NCBI GenBank assembly: GCA_964634385.1
Contig: CAZWIZ010000006.1
Location: 14,677-78,676, forward strand
Direction: 5' to 3'
From: JAFGXW01 sp964634385
GTDB taxonomy: Bacteria; Bacillota_I; Bacilli_A; Izemoplasmatales; Izemoplasmataceae
DNA length: 64,000 nt
The position numbers were made by a program, and so were the translations under genes. This document shows, one piece after another, positions 1 to 8,864 of this stretch (positions are counted from its first letter, which is position 1; each line of letters opens with the position of its first letter). Under the pieces are notes generated by a model, which worked only from the letters and a program-made list of their open reading frames with translations, was not told the DNA's origin and searched no databases.

Positions 1-854
1 AACTAAGAACTAATGATTTCTCCTCTTTTAATATTGTTATTGCTCCGCCTGGGGCAAATACGAAAGTTTTTGCCCCAAGCAATGGCAGTAACATTAGTGA
101 AAAAACAACTAAAAAAATTATTTATACAATTAAACGTGATATTACCAAAGAAAGAAAAATGCTTCCTTTTATTGTTTTGGCAAGTCGATTAGATCCTAAA
201 AAAAATCATCTAGGATTAGTTGAAGCATATGCTAAAAATAAGGAAGTGAATCAAAGAATGAACTTGTTAATCTCTCTTCGGGGAATTGAAAATGCTTTTA
301 ATGATTACTCTAATACCTCCAAGGAAGAAATAATAATATTAGATGAGATAATGAAAATTATTAAAAAGAATAATTTATTTGGAAAAGTATCTTTTATAAG
401 TATAAATTCTCAAACTGAATTAGCTGAGACATACCGGTTTATGTCAAATCAGAAAAGTATTTTTGCTCTAACTTCTTTATATGAGCCATTCGGCTTAGCG
501 CCGATTGAAGCAATGAGCACTGGACTCCCAGTGGTGGTTACTAAATATGGTGGTCCAATAGATATTTTAAAAGAAAACAATGAAGAGTTTGGGGTATTAG
601 TTGATGTATTTGACATTAATGATATTGGAAAAGGAATTTTAAAAGCAATTAATAACTATGATTATTATTTACTTCAAGGAAAAAAACGAGTTTTAAGTAA
701 ATATACCTGGAACACAACAGCTAAAATATATTTGGAAAGCATAAAAGAAAGTTTTAAGAATATTAGAAATGAAGAAATAAGAATTGATGCATATTTTATT
801 AATCCATTAGAAAATAAAATTAGTAATTTAGAGATAAAAAAATTATTAAAATAA
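1..854 (+). CDS. GT4 glycosyltransferase, sucrose-phosphate synthase-like (5' end outside window)
   Basis: The frame is open from base 3, so the first 283 codons visible are the C-terminal part of a gene that starts before the window; the ATG at 159 is internal. A PPGANTKVF segment near visible residue 15 and LASRLDPKKN near residue 55 match the sugar-nucleotide-binding half of sucrose-phosphate-synthase-type GT4 enzymes. EPFGLAPIE (visible residues 161-169) is the EX7E motif of retaining GT4 enzymes. It should move glucose from an NDP-sugar in the cytoplasm; the acceptor cannot be told. It lies 16 bases before two sugar permease genes and a GH65 phosphorylase, so it belongs to an alpha-glucoside operon. 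Sucrose-phosphate synthase, or a synthase for another glucoside, are both possible. Confidence 0.75.
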   Translation, partial: LRTNDFSSFNIVIAPPGANTKVFAPSNGSNISEKTTKKIIYTIKRDITKERKMLPFIVLASRLDPKKNHLGLVEAYAKNKEVNQRMNLLISLRGIENAFNDYSNTSKEEIIILDEIMKIIKKNNLFGKVSFISINSQTELAETYRFMSNQKSIFALTSLYEPFGLAPIEAMSTGLPVVVTKYGGPIDILKENNEEFGVLVDVFDINDIGKGILKAINNYDYYLLQGKKRVLSKYTWNTTAKIYLESIKESFKNIRNEEIRIDAYFINPLENKISNLEIKKLLK

Positions 855-870
855 TAAAAAGAGGCGAAAT

Positions 871-1986
871 ATGAAAAATCAAACAAAAAAGAATACTAAT
901 AAAGGGCTTAAACTAATGTATTTTTTAGTTTCTATTTTAGTCATTATAGCTTTACCATTTATTTTGATTATTAGAGCATTAGAATCATTGCTGAAAGTTA
1001 ATATTTTAAAAATAGATGATTCTAAAAAAAGGGGAATAGTAGGGACTTTTGTGGTTAAATACTGGCTTGGAAATACATATGAAGCTCAAAAAAATCGGGT
1101 TTTTGTATATTTTATCCTCCCTTCATTTACAGCTTTTTCATTATTTGTAGCACTTCCTTTCTTGCAAGGTATTTATTTTTCAATGACAGACTGGAATGGG
1201 TTAAACGATCCCACATTCATTGGACTTGATAACTATAAAACAATTTTGCATGATTATAGTTTTGGTTATTCATTTTTTCGAACAGCATTATATTCGATTT
1301 TGAATATATTTGTTATTAATATTATTGCATTTTCTCTTGCACTTATAGTTACTCAAAAACTAAAATTACAAAATATTTATCGTGCGGGATTTTTTTTACC
1401 TAACTTAATTGGAGGATTAGTACTTGGATATATTTGGCAGTTTATATTTAATAGAGTTCTAGTACAGTTTGGTGGAATTTTTGAATCAAGCTTATTAATT
1501 AACGGTAATACTGCGTTGGTTGGATTGATAATTGTTGTAACTTGGCAATATGCTGGATATATTATGATGATTTATATCGCCGCTATCCAAAATGTTCCTC
1601 AAGATTTAATTGAGGCAAGCGAAATTGATGGAGCAAATGCATGGCAAAGACTTAGAACAATCACACTACCACTAGTTGCACAGGCATTTACAGTATCAAT
1701 GTTTTTAACACTTGTTACTTCTTTTAAACAATATGATACCGTAGTTTCCTTAACTCATGGTGGTCCAGCAACACAATTACCTTCATGGTTAGGAATGATT
1801 TATAATAAAACATTACTACCTGTCGTTCAATCTACCGACTTGATTGCTGTTAATATTTATGATGAAGCATTTGTAAATAGAAACATGGGAGTAGGACAAG
1901 CTAAATCAATTATTTTCTTTATAATCTTGTTAGTAGTTGCACTCATTCAAGTTTATTATAATAAACGAAAAGAGGTGGAATTATAA
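871..1986 (+). CDS. ABC sugar transporter permease, MalF type
   Basis: This 371-residue membrane protein is one half of the channel of a carbohydrate importer (CUT1 family). The first 80 residues carry an extra membrane segment and a basic linker; the permease core with about six segments follows (FYFILPSF-type start near residue 90). The EAA loop that docks the ATPase is EASEIDGANAWQRL at residues 248-261. The ATG follows a GAGGCG ribosome binding site. Its stop overlaps the next permease by one base (TAATG), which implies translational coupling. The partner binding protein lies three genes downstream. No ATPase gene is present in the window, so a shared MsmX/UgpC-type ATPase elsewhere, or one upstream of the window, must drive it. 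Confidence 0.9.
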   Translation: MKNQTKKNTNKGLKLMYFLVSILVIIALPFILIIRALESLLKVNILKIDDSKKRGIVGTFVVKYWLGNTYEAQKNRVFVYFILPSFTAFSLFVALPFLQGIYFSMTDWNGLNDPTFIGLDNYKTILHDYSFGYSFFRTALYSILNIFVINIIAFSLALIVTQKLKLQNIYRAGFFLPNLIGGLVLGYIWQFIFNRVLVQFGGIFESSLLINGNTALVGLIIVVTWQYAGYIMMIYIAAIQNVPQDLIEASEIDGANAWQRLRTITLPLVAQAFTVSMFLTLVTSFKQYDTVVSLTHGGPATQLPSWLGMIYNKTLLPVVQSTDLIAVNIYDEAFVNRNMGVGQAKSIIFFIILLVVALIQVYYNKRKEVEL

Positions 1987-2843
1987 TGAAAAGTAAACGT
2001 ACTAAGAAAATCATTTTAGAAATTTTTGCTTTTTGTTTATTGTTAGTTTTTATGTTTCCATTTGCAATGATTATAATTAACTCTTCTAAAAGTGCTGCAG
2101 AGATTATTAGAAATCCTTTATTATTACCGAGTAATTGGTTCCAAATTTTCACAAATATTGCAGAAATAATTGGGAGAGATAATATTCATTACTTTTCAGC
2201 ATTCTTTAATTCTCTAATTATTACAACTGTAAGCTTGATAGCAATTGGAACTTTTAGTGCAATGGCAGCATGGGTTCTAGTAAGAACAAAAACAAGATAT
2301 TCATTTGTTATCTTTATGCTCTTTTTAAGCGGGATGGTAATTCCTTTTCAAGTGGTAATGTTACCGTTGGTAAGGTTATTACAAACATTAAACGATATTT
2401 TTGGAATTCAATTTAAAGATACTCTTTATGGAATTATATTAGTATATATTGGTTTTGGATCACCACTAAGTATTTTCTTGTTTCATGGATTTATTAAATC
2501 AATTCCAATAGATATTGAAGAAGCTGCCATAATTGATGGCTGCACAAAATCTCAAGTATTTTTTAAGATTGTGTTTCCGATATTAAAACCAATCTATGTA
2601 ACATTATTAGTGCTTAACGGGATGTGGATTTGGAATGATTATTTATTACCATTGCTAGTTTTAGGAATGGGGGGGAATATTCAGACTCTTCCACTTTCAG
2701 TTGCTAGTTTAGCTGGTTTTTATGATAAAGAATGGTCATTAATTCTAACTTCAGTTTTAATGGCAGCCTTACCAGTAGTAATATTGTTCTTATTTGCTCA
2801 AAAACATATTATTAAAGGAATGACTTCTGGAGCAATTAAATAA
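1986..2843 (+). CDS. ABC sugar transporter permease, MalG type
   Basis: The second permease of the importer has 285 residues, the usual MalG size, with about six membrane segments and an N-terminal KSAAEIIRNPLLLPS stretch typical of the family. Its ATPase-docking EAA loop reads EEAAIIDGCTKSQVF near residues 178-192. It starts on the last base of the preceding permease stop codon. Together with that permease and the lipoprotein at 5170 it forms a CUT1 system for a disaccharide or short oligosaccharide. The substrate is inferred only from the GH65 gene that follows. Confidence 0.9.
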   Translation: MKSKRTKKIILEIFAFCLLLVFMFPFAMIIINSSKSAAEIIRNPLLLPSNWFQIFTNIAEIIGRDNIHYFSAFFNSLIITTVSLIAIGTFSAMAAWVLVRTKTRYSFVIFMLFLSGMVIPFQVVMLPLVRLLQTLNDIFGIQFKDTLYGIILVYIGFGSPLSIFLFHGFIKSIPIDIEEAAIIDGCTKSQVFFKIVFPILKPIYVTLLVLNGMWIWNDYLLPLLVLGMGGNIQTLPLSVASLAGFYDKEWSLILTSVLMAALPVVILFLFAQKHIIKGMTSGAIK

Positions 2844-2897
2844 ACAAAAAGTTTAAAATTAACTTTAAATTCTCATAGAATTTGATTGTAGGTGATT

Positions 2898-5153
2898 ATG
2901 AATAAATTATATAGAAATAACAGAGTTACAAAAGAAGAATTACTAGTTGATGAAACGATTTATTCACAAGCTAATGGATTCTTAGGAACTAGAGGGACAT
3001 TTATAGAGGGATATGGGGAAGATTTCGAGTATAATCAAACATATTTAAATGGATTTTACGATAAATATAATTATTTTTATGAAGAGAATCTTTTTGGATT
3101 TCCTCAAATGGGACAAAAACTTGTTAATCTTATTGACGGGCAAAAGATTATTTTTCTCGTAGAAGGAATACCTCTTAATATCAATAATTGTGAAGTAATC
3201 TCATTAATAAGAGAATACGACTTAGAAAAAGGATTAACAATTAGAAAAATTCATTATAGAACAAAACAAAATTATGAATTTATTTTAACTGAAAGAAAAT
3301 TAGTTAGTACTAAAATTAAAGAACTTATTGCAGTAGAAGTATTACTTGAATCAATTAACTATAATGGGACAATTACAGTAAAATCATATTTAGAAGAATC
3401 AATAAAAAAACATCTAGAAAATGATCCTCGGCTTTATGGAGGAGAAAATCAGTCTTTAAATATTGTTGGAATTTCTAAAAAGGATTCTTTTATAACAGTA
3501 AAAACATTAAGAAGTAATTTGATAGTACATACAAAAATGATTCATAACACATTATTTAAAACTTCTGTTGTTAATCAAAAAATAATCGCAGAAAAAGAAT
3601 ATCTAATAAGTCCTAAAAAGGGAATTAAACTTGATAAATATTTGATTTATACATCTAGTTTGTACCATGAAAATTATTTAAAGAAAAGTGAAGAAATTAG
3701 TAAAAAAGTAGCTGAAATTAGTTTTGAAAAATTAATTGAAAAACAAAAAAATTATTATAATGATTTTTGGAAAAAACTAGAGATCAAAATTCCAAACAAT
3801 AAATATTTAGAATTATTAATTAACTATAATATTTACCAATTGAATTCAAGTGGAGGTGAAAGTGAATATCACAATATTTCAGCGAAAGGGTTAAGTGGAG
3901 AAGGGTATGAAGGACACTACTTTTGGGATACGGAAATATATATGATTCCATTCTTTATATTAACAAATCCTTTGAAAGCAAGAAACCTTTTAATGTATCG
4001 TTTCCACACTATGGAACAAGCTAGAGTTGAAGCTCGAAATTTAGGATATGATAAAGGCGTTAAATTTCCTTGGAGGACTATTAATGGTGAAGAGGCTTCC
4101 CCTTATTATCCTGCAGGGAGTGCTCAGTTTCATATTAATAGTGATATTGCATACACCATAATCAAATACTTTGAAGCGACTAACGATTTAGACTTTATAA
4201 TCCGTTATGGGTTTGAAATGTTAGTAGAAACTGCTAGATTTTTGAAAGAAGCTGTGAATTTTAATGGTCAATATTATCATTTAAATGGAGTTACTGGACC
4301 AGATGAATATACTACTGTGGTGGATGATAATTATTATACAAATCAACTATTAAAATATCATTTTGAATATGTTGAAACTTTATATGGAAAATACACTCAA
4401 GAATTATCTGAAGTAATAAAAAAAATAAAACTTATAGAAGATGAAGTTTTATGCTTTAAAGAAATAGCAAAAAAAATATATTTGCCTTTTGATGAGAACT
4501 TAAATATTTTTATTCAGGATGCTTCCTTTCTCAACAAAAAGAAACTAGATTTAACTAAAATACCAAGCAATAAGTTCCCACTATTAATGCATTTTCATCC
4601 ATTATTTCTATATAAACATCAAGTATTAAAACAAGCAGACACAATGCTTTCAATGATGTTGCTAGACTACGATAATGAAAAAATATTAAATGATTCTTTT
4701 GATTATTATGAGTCAATCACAACTCATGATTCAAGTTTGTCTAAATGTGTCTATAGCATTTTAGCTTTTAAACTTAAAAAATATGATTTAGCGAACGACT
4801 TTTTTGAAAATGTACTAGAAACTGATTTATTAAATTCTCAAAAAAATACTAGTCACGGATTACATGTAGCTAATATGGGAGGCTCTTATATTGGTTTTGT
4901 GTATGGTATTGTTGGATTGAGAATAAAAGAAAATTATTTAGTCCTTAATCCATTATCTACTGAAAAGATATCATCTTATGAATTAAACGTTCAGTATAAA
5001 GGTAAAAACGTTAATATTATAGCAGAGAAAAAATTGATAATTACTACAAAAGAGACTGTTAAGTTAAAGGTTTATGGTAAAGAAATCAAACTTAATGGAA
5101 GGTATCAAACAACTTTAAAAAAAACAACGGTTTTCAATTTTTCAAAAAAATAA
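2898..5153 (+). CDS. Glycoside hydrolase family 65 disaccharide phosphorylase
   Basis: The protein has 751 residues, a normal length for inverting GH65 phosphorylases (maltose, trehalose, kojibiose, nigerose phosphorylases). It splits an alpha-glucoside with phosphate to give beta-glucose 1-phosphate. WDTEIY near residue 343 and GVTGPDEY, with the general acid Glu at residue 470, form the active site. THDSSLS (from about 609) and a later SHGLHVANMGGS segment match the phosphate-binding loops. A GTG lies six bases earlier in frame, but AGGTGATT-ATG places the ribosome binding site for the ATG at 2898. The exact disaccharide cannot be read from these motifs. The beta-phosphoglucomutase expected with such enzymes is not in the window and may lie upstream. 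Confidence 0.92.
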   Translation: MNKLYRNNRVTKEELLVDETIYSQANGFLGTRGTFIEGYGEDFEYNQTYLNGFYDKYNYFYEENLFGFPQMGQKLVNLIDGQKIIFLVEGIPLNINNCEVISLIREYDLEKGLTIRKIHYRTKQNYEFILTERKLVSTKIKELIAVEVLLESINYNGTITVKSYLEESIKKHLENDPRLYGGENQSLNIVGISKKDSFITVKTLRSNLIVHTKMIHNTLFKTSVVNQKIIAEKEYLISPKKGIKLDKYLIYTSSLYHENYLKKSEEISKKVAEISFEKLIEKQKNYYNDFWKKLEIKIPNNKYLELLINYNIYQLNSSGGESEYHNISAKGLSGEGYEGHYFWDTEIYMIPFFILTNPLKARNLLMYRFHTMEQARVEARNLGYDKGVKFPWRTINGEEASPYYPAGSAQFHINSDIAYTIIKYFEATNDLDFIIRYGFEMLVETARFLKEAVNFNGQYYHLNGVTGPDEYTTVVDDNYYTNQLLKYHFEYVETLYGKYTQELSEVIKKIKLIEDEVLCFKEIAKKIYLPFDENLNIFIQDASFLNKKKLDLTKIPSNKFPLLMHFHPLFLYKHQVLKQADTMLSMMLLDYDNEKILNDSFDYYESITTHDSSLSKCVYSILAFKLKKYDLANDFFENVLETDLLNSQKNTSHGLHVANMGGSYIGFVYGIVGLRIKENYLVLNPLSTEKISSYELNVQYKGKNVNIIAEKKLIITTKETVKLKVYGKEIKLNGRYQTTLKKTTVFNFSKK

Positions 5154-5169
5154 AAATAGGAGGAAAAAA

Positions 5170-6429
5170 ATGAAAAGATTATTATTACTAGTAGTAGCAA
5201 CAGTTTTAATTTTTACTTTAGCTGGATGTAAAGCTGAAGAAAAAACATTAGTAGTTTTTCAAAACAAAGTTGAAATTGATGGAGTTTTAAGAGACTATGC
5301 AGAAGCTTGGGGAGAAACTAATGGAGTCACAGTTGACATTCAAACTTGTGGTGGAGATTCATGTGCTTATGGAACTCAAATTTTAGCAGAATTCCAAGGT
5401 GCAGAACAACCAGATATCTTTGTTATTGAAGGTATGGGTGGGTATCTAGATTACCAAGATAAAGTTTTAGATCTTACTGGAGAAGCTTGGGCTGATAATA
5501 CAGATTTAGAATTTACAGTTGATGGTAAAGTTTATGGATTCCCTGTAGCAGTTGAAGGTTGGGGTATGGCTTATAATGCTGATATCTTAGAAGCTGCTGG
5601 TGTAGATCCTGCTGATTTAACTAGTCAAGCAGCTTATTTACAAGCATTTACAGATATTCAAGCTTATTATGACACAGAAGGATTAACAGACTACGCAGTA
5701 GTATCAATGGCTGCTGCAAGTGGTATGACTTGGGTAACAGGACTTCATAATTTCAATGGTTATTTGTCTGCTGGGTTAGATTATGATGATTCATCTGTTA
5801 TTGATGATGTTAATAATGGTATTGTTGATGCTGACAGATTAGCAATGTATGCTAATTGGGTAGAATTATTATTTGAATGGGGAGACGAAAGTATCTTGTT
5901 AACTGGTACTTATGATGATCAAGTTGGTAAATTCGCTGATGGCGAAGCAGCTTTCCTTCATCAAGGAAACTGGACTGACTCAAGTTATGCAGATTCAGAT
6001 TTCGAAATGGGGTATGCTCCTCATGCCGTTTTAGAAACAGGAAATGATTCAATCTTTATCGGAGCTCCATCATTCTATGTAATTAATAAAGATAGTGATT
6101 CAATTGATGATGCTAAACTATTCTTAAATGATTTAGCTGCTTCAACTGAAGGACATGATTACATGGTTAATAAAGCACATATGGTTCCTGCATTCAATAG
6201 TGTTACATTAACTCCATCTACACCACTTAGTGCGGCTGTAATGGAATGGAATCAATCTGGTAATGCTTATGCATGGTGGCAAAATGATTTACCAAGTGGA
6301 TTTGGTATGGATACTTTAGGACCAATCTATGAATTATATGCAAAAGGTGTTAAAGGCGATTCTTCAGGAATTACCAAAGAAGAATTTATTGCTCAAATAA
6401 CAGCTGAAATTGAAAATTTAGGAAATTAG
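5170..6429 (+). CDS. Sugar ABC transporter substrate-binding lipoprotein
   Basis: This 419-residue protein starts with a lipoprotein signal: KR, a hydrophobic stretch, then LAGC with the lipidated Cys at residue 20. The rest is a MalE-like family 1 binding protein, strongly acidic, with EGMGGYLDY and a GYAPHAV segment near the hinge. It should sit on the outer face of the membrane and deliver sugar to the permeases at 871-2843. It is the last gene of the operon and is followed by a strong terminator. Its G+C-richer, uniform codon choice compared with its neighbours suggests high expression. AGGAGG lies seven bases before the ATG. Confidence 0.93.
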   Translation: MKRLLLLVVATVLIFTLAGCKAEEKTLVVFQNKVEIDGVLRDYAEAWGETNGVTVDIQTCGGDSCAYGTQILAEFQGAEQPDIFVIEGMGGYLDYQDKVLDLTGEAWADNTDLEFTVDGKVYGFPVAVEGWGMAYNADILEAAGVDPADLTSQAAYLQAFTDIQAYYDTEGLTDYAVVSMAAASGMTWVTGLHNFNGYLSAGLDYDDSSVIDDVNNGIVDADRLAMYANWVELLFEWGDESILLTGTYDDQVGKFADGEAAFLHQGNWTDSSYADSDFEMGYAPHAVLETGNDSIFIGAPSFYVINKDSDSIDDAKLFLNDLAASTEGHDYMVNKAHMVPAFNSVTLTPSTPLSAAVMEWNQSGNAYAWWQNDLPSGFGMDTLGPIYELYAKGVKGDSSGITKEEFIAQITAEIENLGN

Positions 6430-6453
6430 TAACAGACTTTTAAAAAAAGTCTT

Positions 6454-6493
6454 AAAGGTATAAAATCTATATTGATTTTATACCTTTTTTTTT
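6454..6493 (+). terminator. Terminator of the sugar operon
   Basis: A 14-bp perfect stem (AAAGGTATAAAATC with its complement) around a six-base loop is followed by nine T residues, 25 bases after the binding-protein stop. Confidence 0.9.
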
Positions 6494-6810
6494 GGAATAG
6501 ATAAAAAATCTGAAATTCATATTCAATAATAGCCAAAAAATTCATGTTATCATATTTGATGGGTTCTTTAATGAAAATGATAATTATAGTTCTATAATAA
6601 TAAAATATTTTCTTATCAAAAATAATAAAATGAATTTATTATAATCGTAATAGTTTATGTATTTTAAGTATATATTGCAGTATGAAATATGAAATTATCA
6701 AAATATATATTTAAATTTGAGTAACAAAAAAAGAGTTTTAGAACTCTTTTTTATGTTATAATGTAAATGTTTAATAAGACATAAAATGTATCATTTAAGG
6801 AAGTGATAAT
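6494..6810. other. Intergenic region, mostly featureless
   Basis: About 230 bases of AT-rich DNA without a plausible gene. At 6730-6752 an 8-bp hairpin (AAAGAGTT / AACTCTTT) ends in a T run. Immediately after, TGTTATAAT at 6754-6762 is an extended -10 promoter element for the gene at 6811. Confidence 0.6.
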
Positions 6811-7341
6811 ATGGTTGACAAAAGTATTAAAGGAATTGAAATTATAGTTTTTATTGTAGTATTAATTTTTTTGTCTTTTGCATTTACTAATGCTTACCAT
6901 ATTAGTACTACATATTTTGGTATGGAATTAGAACAATCATATATTTACGATACAATTTTCATTGGTGTCTTACTTACTATTACTATGTTGTATATAACTG
7001 TGTATATAATATATAAAAAACAAGAATATGTTAGAGCATATGTATTATTACGACTTTTTATTCCAATCCTTCTTTGTTTATATGACATTATTTATTTAAT
7101 TGGATTAAATGTTGATACTTCTTTTACATATCAATTTCTATGTTCATATTGGATTTTTGGAATCATCAACATAATTTTTATGATTGTAAATGTATTAATT
7201 TTTGGAAAAGCATATTATTTACAAAAATATAATAAGATTCTAAATGTTTATACAGTTATATTAACCTTGTTTTATTTATTGATATTTTTTACAATAATTA
7301 CAGATTCAGCAGTATATTTAGGATTATTTGATTGGGAATAA
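6811..7341 (+). CDS. Small integral membrane protein, unknown
   Basis: I do not recognise this 176-residue protein. It is almost entirely hydrophobic, with about five membrane segments (roughly residues 9-28, 47-67, 76-97, 107-132, 143-165) joined by short loops and a KKQEY basic turn. Only a few charged residues occur inside the segments and no catalytic motif is visible. GGAAGTGAT precedes the ATG. It stands alone, with its own extended -10 promoter and a 32-base palindromic terminator shared with tal on the other strand. Membrane location is certain from composition; function is unknown. Confidence 0.7.
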   Translation: MVDKSIKGIEIIVFIVVLIFLSFAFTNAYHISTTYFGMELEQSYIYDTIFIGVLLTITMLYITVYIIYKKQEYVRAYVLLRLFIPILLCLYDIIYLIGLNVDTSFTYQFLCSYWIFGIINIIFMIVNVLIFGKAYYLQKYNKILNVYTVILTLFYLLIFFTIITDSAVYLGLFDWE

Positions 7342-7390
7342 ATAAGTATAAATGTGAAGTGTAAGAGGAATTATTTATTATATTAATAAT

Positions 7391-7424
7391 AAAGGACTTT
7401 GGAAATATTTCCAAAGTCCTTTTT
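7391..7424. terminator. Bidirectional terminator, perfect palindrome
   Basis: A 32-base perfect palindrome (7391-7422; arm AAAGGACTTTGGAAAT) has A and T runs at its ends. It serves the membrane protein on the plus strand and tal on the minus strand. Confidence 0.9.
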
Positions 7425-7428
7425 ATAG

Positions 7429-8076
7429 TTATTTATCAAAAGCGTTTTTCCAGTCGTTCATAAATGTTTCAATTCCTTTATCAGTTAAAGGATGAGTAAA
7501 TGCTTTTTTTAATACTGGATAGGGAACAGTAGCAATATGCGCTCCAACTAAGGCGCTATCGGCTAATTGCTTAACAGTTCTAATACTAGCTGAAATAATT
7601 TCAGTATCAAATCCATAAATATCAAAAACATCTCTTATTTCACTAACTACTTGAATACCATCATGTAATGTATCTTCAAGTCTTCCAACAAAAGGACTAA
7701 CATAAGTAGCTCCTGCAGTAGCAGCAAGAAGTGCTTGATTTACACTAAAGACTAAAGTAACATTAGTTTTGATTCCAAGCATTGTTAATGCTTTAGTAGC
7801 TTTTATTCCTTGTTCTGTCATAGGGATTTTAACAATCATATTCTTGTGAATTTTTGATATTTCAATTCCTTCTTTAATCATTCCTTCTGCATCCAGACTA
7901 ATTACCTCGCCACTAATGGGTCCATCAACAATTTCTGTAATTTCTTTGATTACTTCATTAAAATCTCTTCCCTCTTTAGCTATTAAACTAGGATTAGTTG
8001 TAACTCCAGCAATAATACCTAAATCAGCCATTTCTTTAATGTATTCTACATTAGCTGTATCAATAAATAATTTCAT
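7429..8076 (-). CDS. tal: Transaldolase, small TalC/fructose-6-phosphate aldolase type
   Basis: The 215-residue protein is the short single-domain transaldolase class. It opens with MKLFIDTANVEYI and VTTNPSLIAKEG, the family signature. The Schiff-base lysine is in VKIPMTEQG near residue 83, and NVTLVFSVNQALLAA and YVSPFVGRLED follow as expected. It interconverts fructose 6-phosphate and erythrose 4-phosphate with sedoheptulose 7-phosphate and glyceraldehyde 3-phosphate in the pentose phosphate pathway. A fructose-6-phosphate aldolase activity cannot be ruled out in this subfamily. It lies 12 bases downstream of def in the same direction, with AGGAGG before the ATG. Confidence 0.9.
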   Translation of the reverse strand: MKLFIDTANVEYIKEMADLGIIAGVTTNPSLIAKEGRDFNEVIKEITEIVDGPISGEVISLDAEGMIKEGIEISKIHKNMIVKIPMTEQGIKATKALTMLGIKTNVTLVFSVNQALLAATAGATYVSPFVGRLEDTLHDGIQVVSEIRDVFDIYGFDTEIISASIRTVKQLADSALVGAHIATVPYPVLKKAFTHPLTDKGIETFMNDWKNAFDK

Positions 8077-8088
8077 TATTATTTCCTC

Positions 8089-8676
8089 CTAGATTTCTGA
8101 TTCATTAATATTTAATTCTTTAAATTTTATAGGTTCAACATCATGTAATTCATCTACTAATCTTTCTACAAATAAAATACCATTAATATGATCAATTTCA
8201 TGTTGAACAACAATACCAACATACCCTTTTAATTTAATGATTTTTTTAGTTAATTCTTCAGTATCAGGGTCGAAAAAATAACTTCTTACAGTAATTTTTT
8301 TATGTCTTGGAACAACTCCTTCAACTTCGCGATCAACACTTAAACAACCTTCACCACTAGCGATATATGTTTTTGAAACACTATGACTAATGATTTTAGG
8401 ATTAACCATTAGATAAACATGTTCAACTTCGTTTAATTCATCCATTGCTTTTACAACAAGCATTTGTTTAGAAATATTGATTTGTGGAGCAGCAAGCCCA
8501 ACTCCAGGTCTTAATTCATATTTTTCACATAATTCTTGATCAAGCGAGTTTTCAATAAACTCCATCATAAGTTTTAATGTTTGCTTATCTTTTTTGCTTA
8601 GAGGAAGTTTAACTTCCTTAGCTTTTTGTGTTAGAGTCGGATGACCTTCTCTAATAATATCTTTCATTGTTAACAT
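8089..8676 (-). CDS. def: Peptide deformylase
   Basis: Peptide deformylase removes the formyl group from nascent proteins in the cytoplasm. All three signature motifs are present in order: GVGLAAPQI, EGCLSV (metal-ligand Cys) and QHEIDH (HExxH metal ligands plus catalytic Glu). The 195-residue length and the insertions between motifs fit the Gram-positive type 2 class. An in-frame GTG lies nine bases upstream, but it forms part of the GAGGTG ribosome binding site, so the ATG at 8676 is chosen. An extended -10 (TGATATAAT on the minus strand, 8695-8703) lies about 20 bases upstream, giving a very short leader. It probably forms an operon with tal. Confidence 0.95.
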   Translation of the reverse strand: MLTMKDIIREGHPTLTQKAKEVKLPLSKKDKQTLKLMMEFIENSLDQELCEKYELRPGVGLAAPQINISKQMLVVKAMDELNEVEHVYLMVNPKIISHSVSKTYIASGEGCLSVDREVEGVVPRHKKITVRSYFFDPDTEELTKKIIKLKGYVGIVVQHEIDHINGILFVERLVDELHDVEPIKFKELNINESEI

Positions 8677-8776
8677 CTTTAACACCTCATTCTTATTATA
8701 TCAAAAACTATAAAAAGATTATACTAAAAGTACTTATTATTTTCAATGAAAATGGTATTTATTTAAAATAAAGTAA

Positions 8777-8790
8777 TTAAAACGTTTTCA
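8777..8790 (+). promoter_or_regulatory. Candidate cre site (CcpA operator) upstream of pfkA
   Basis: TTAAAACGTTTTCA matches the catabolite-responsive element consensus TGWAANCGNTNWCA at 13 of 14 positions, including the central CG. It lies about 40 bases upstream of the pfkA -10 (TATAAT, 8828-8833), a position used for activation by CcpA in other Firmicutes. Binding is inferred. Confidence 0.5.
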
Positions 8791-8864
8791 TTTATGTAAA
8801 TTTGTTTACTATGGAAACTAAAACAAGTATAATTAACTTGGACTTTTGAATGGAGTGAGAAGTA

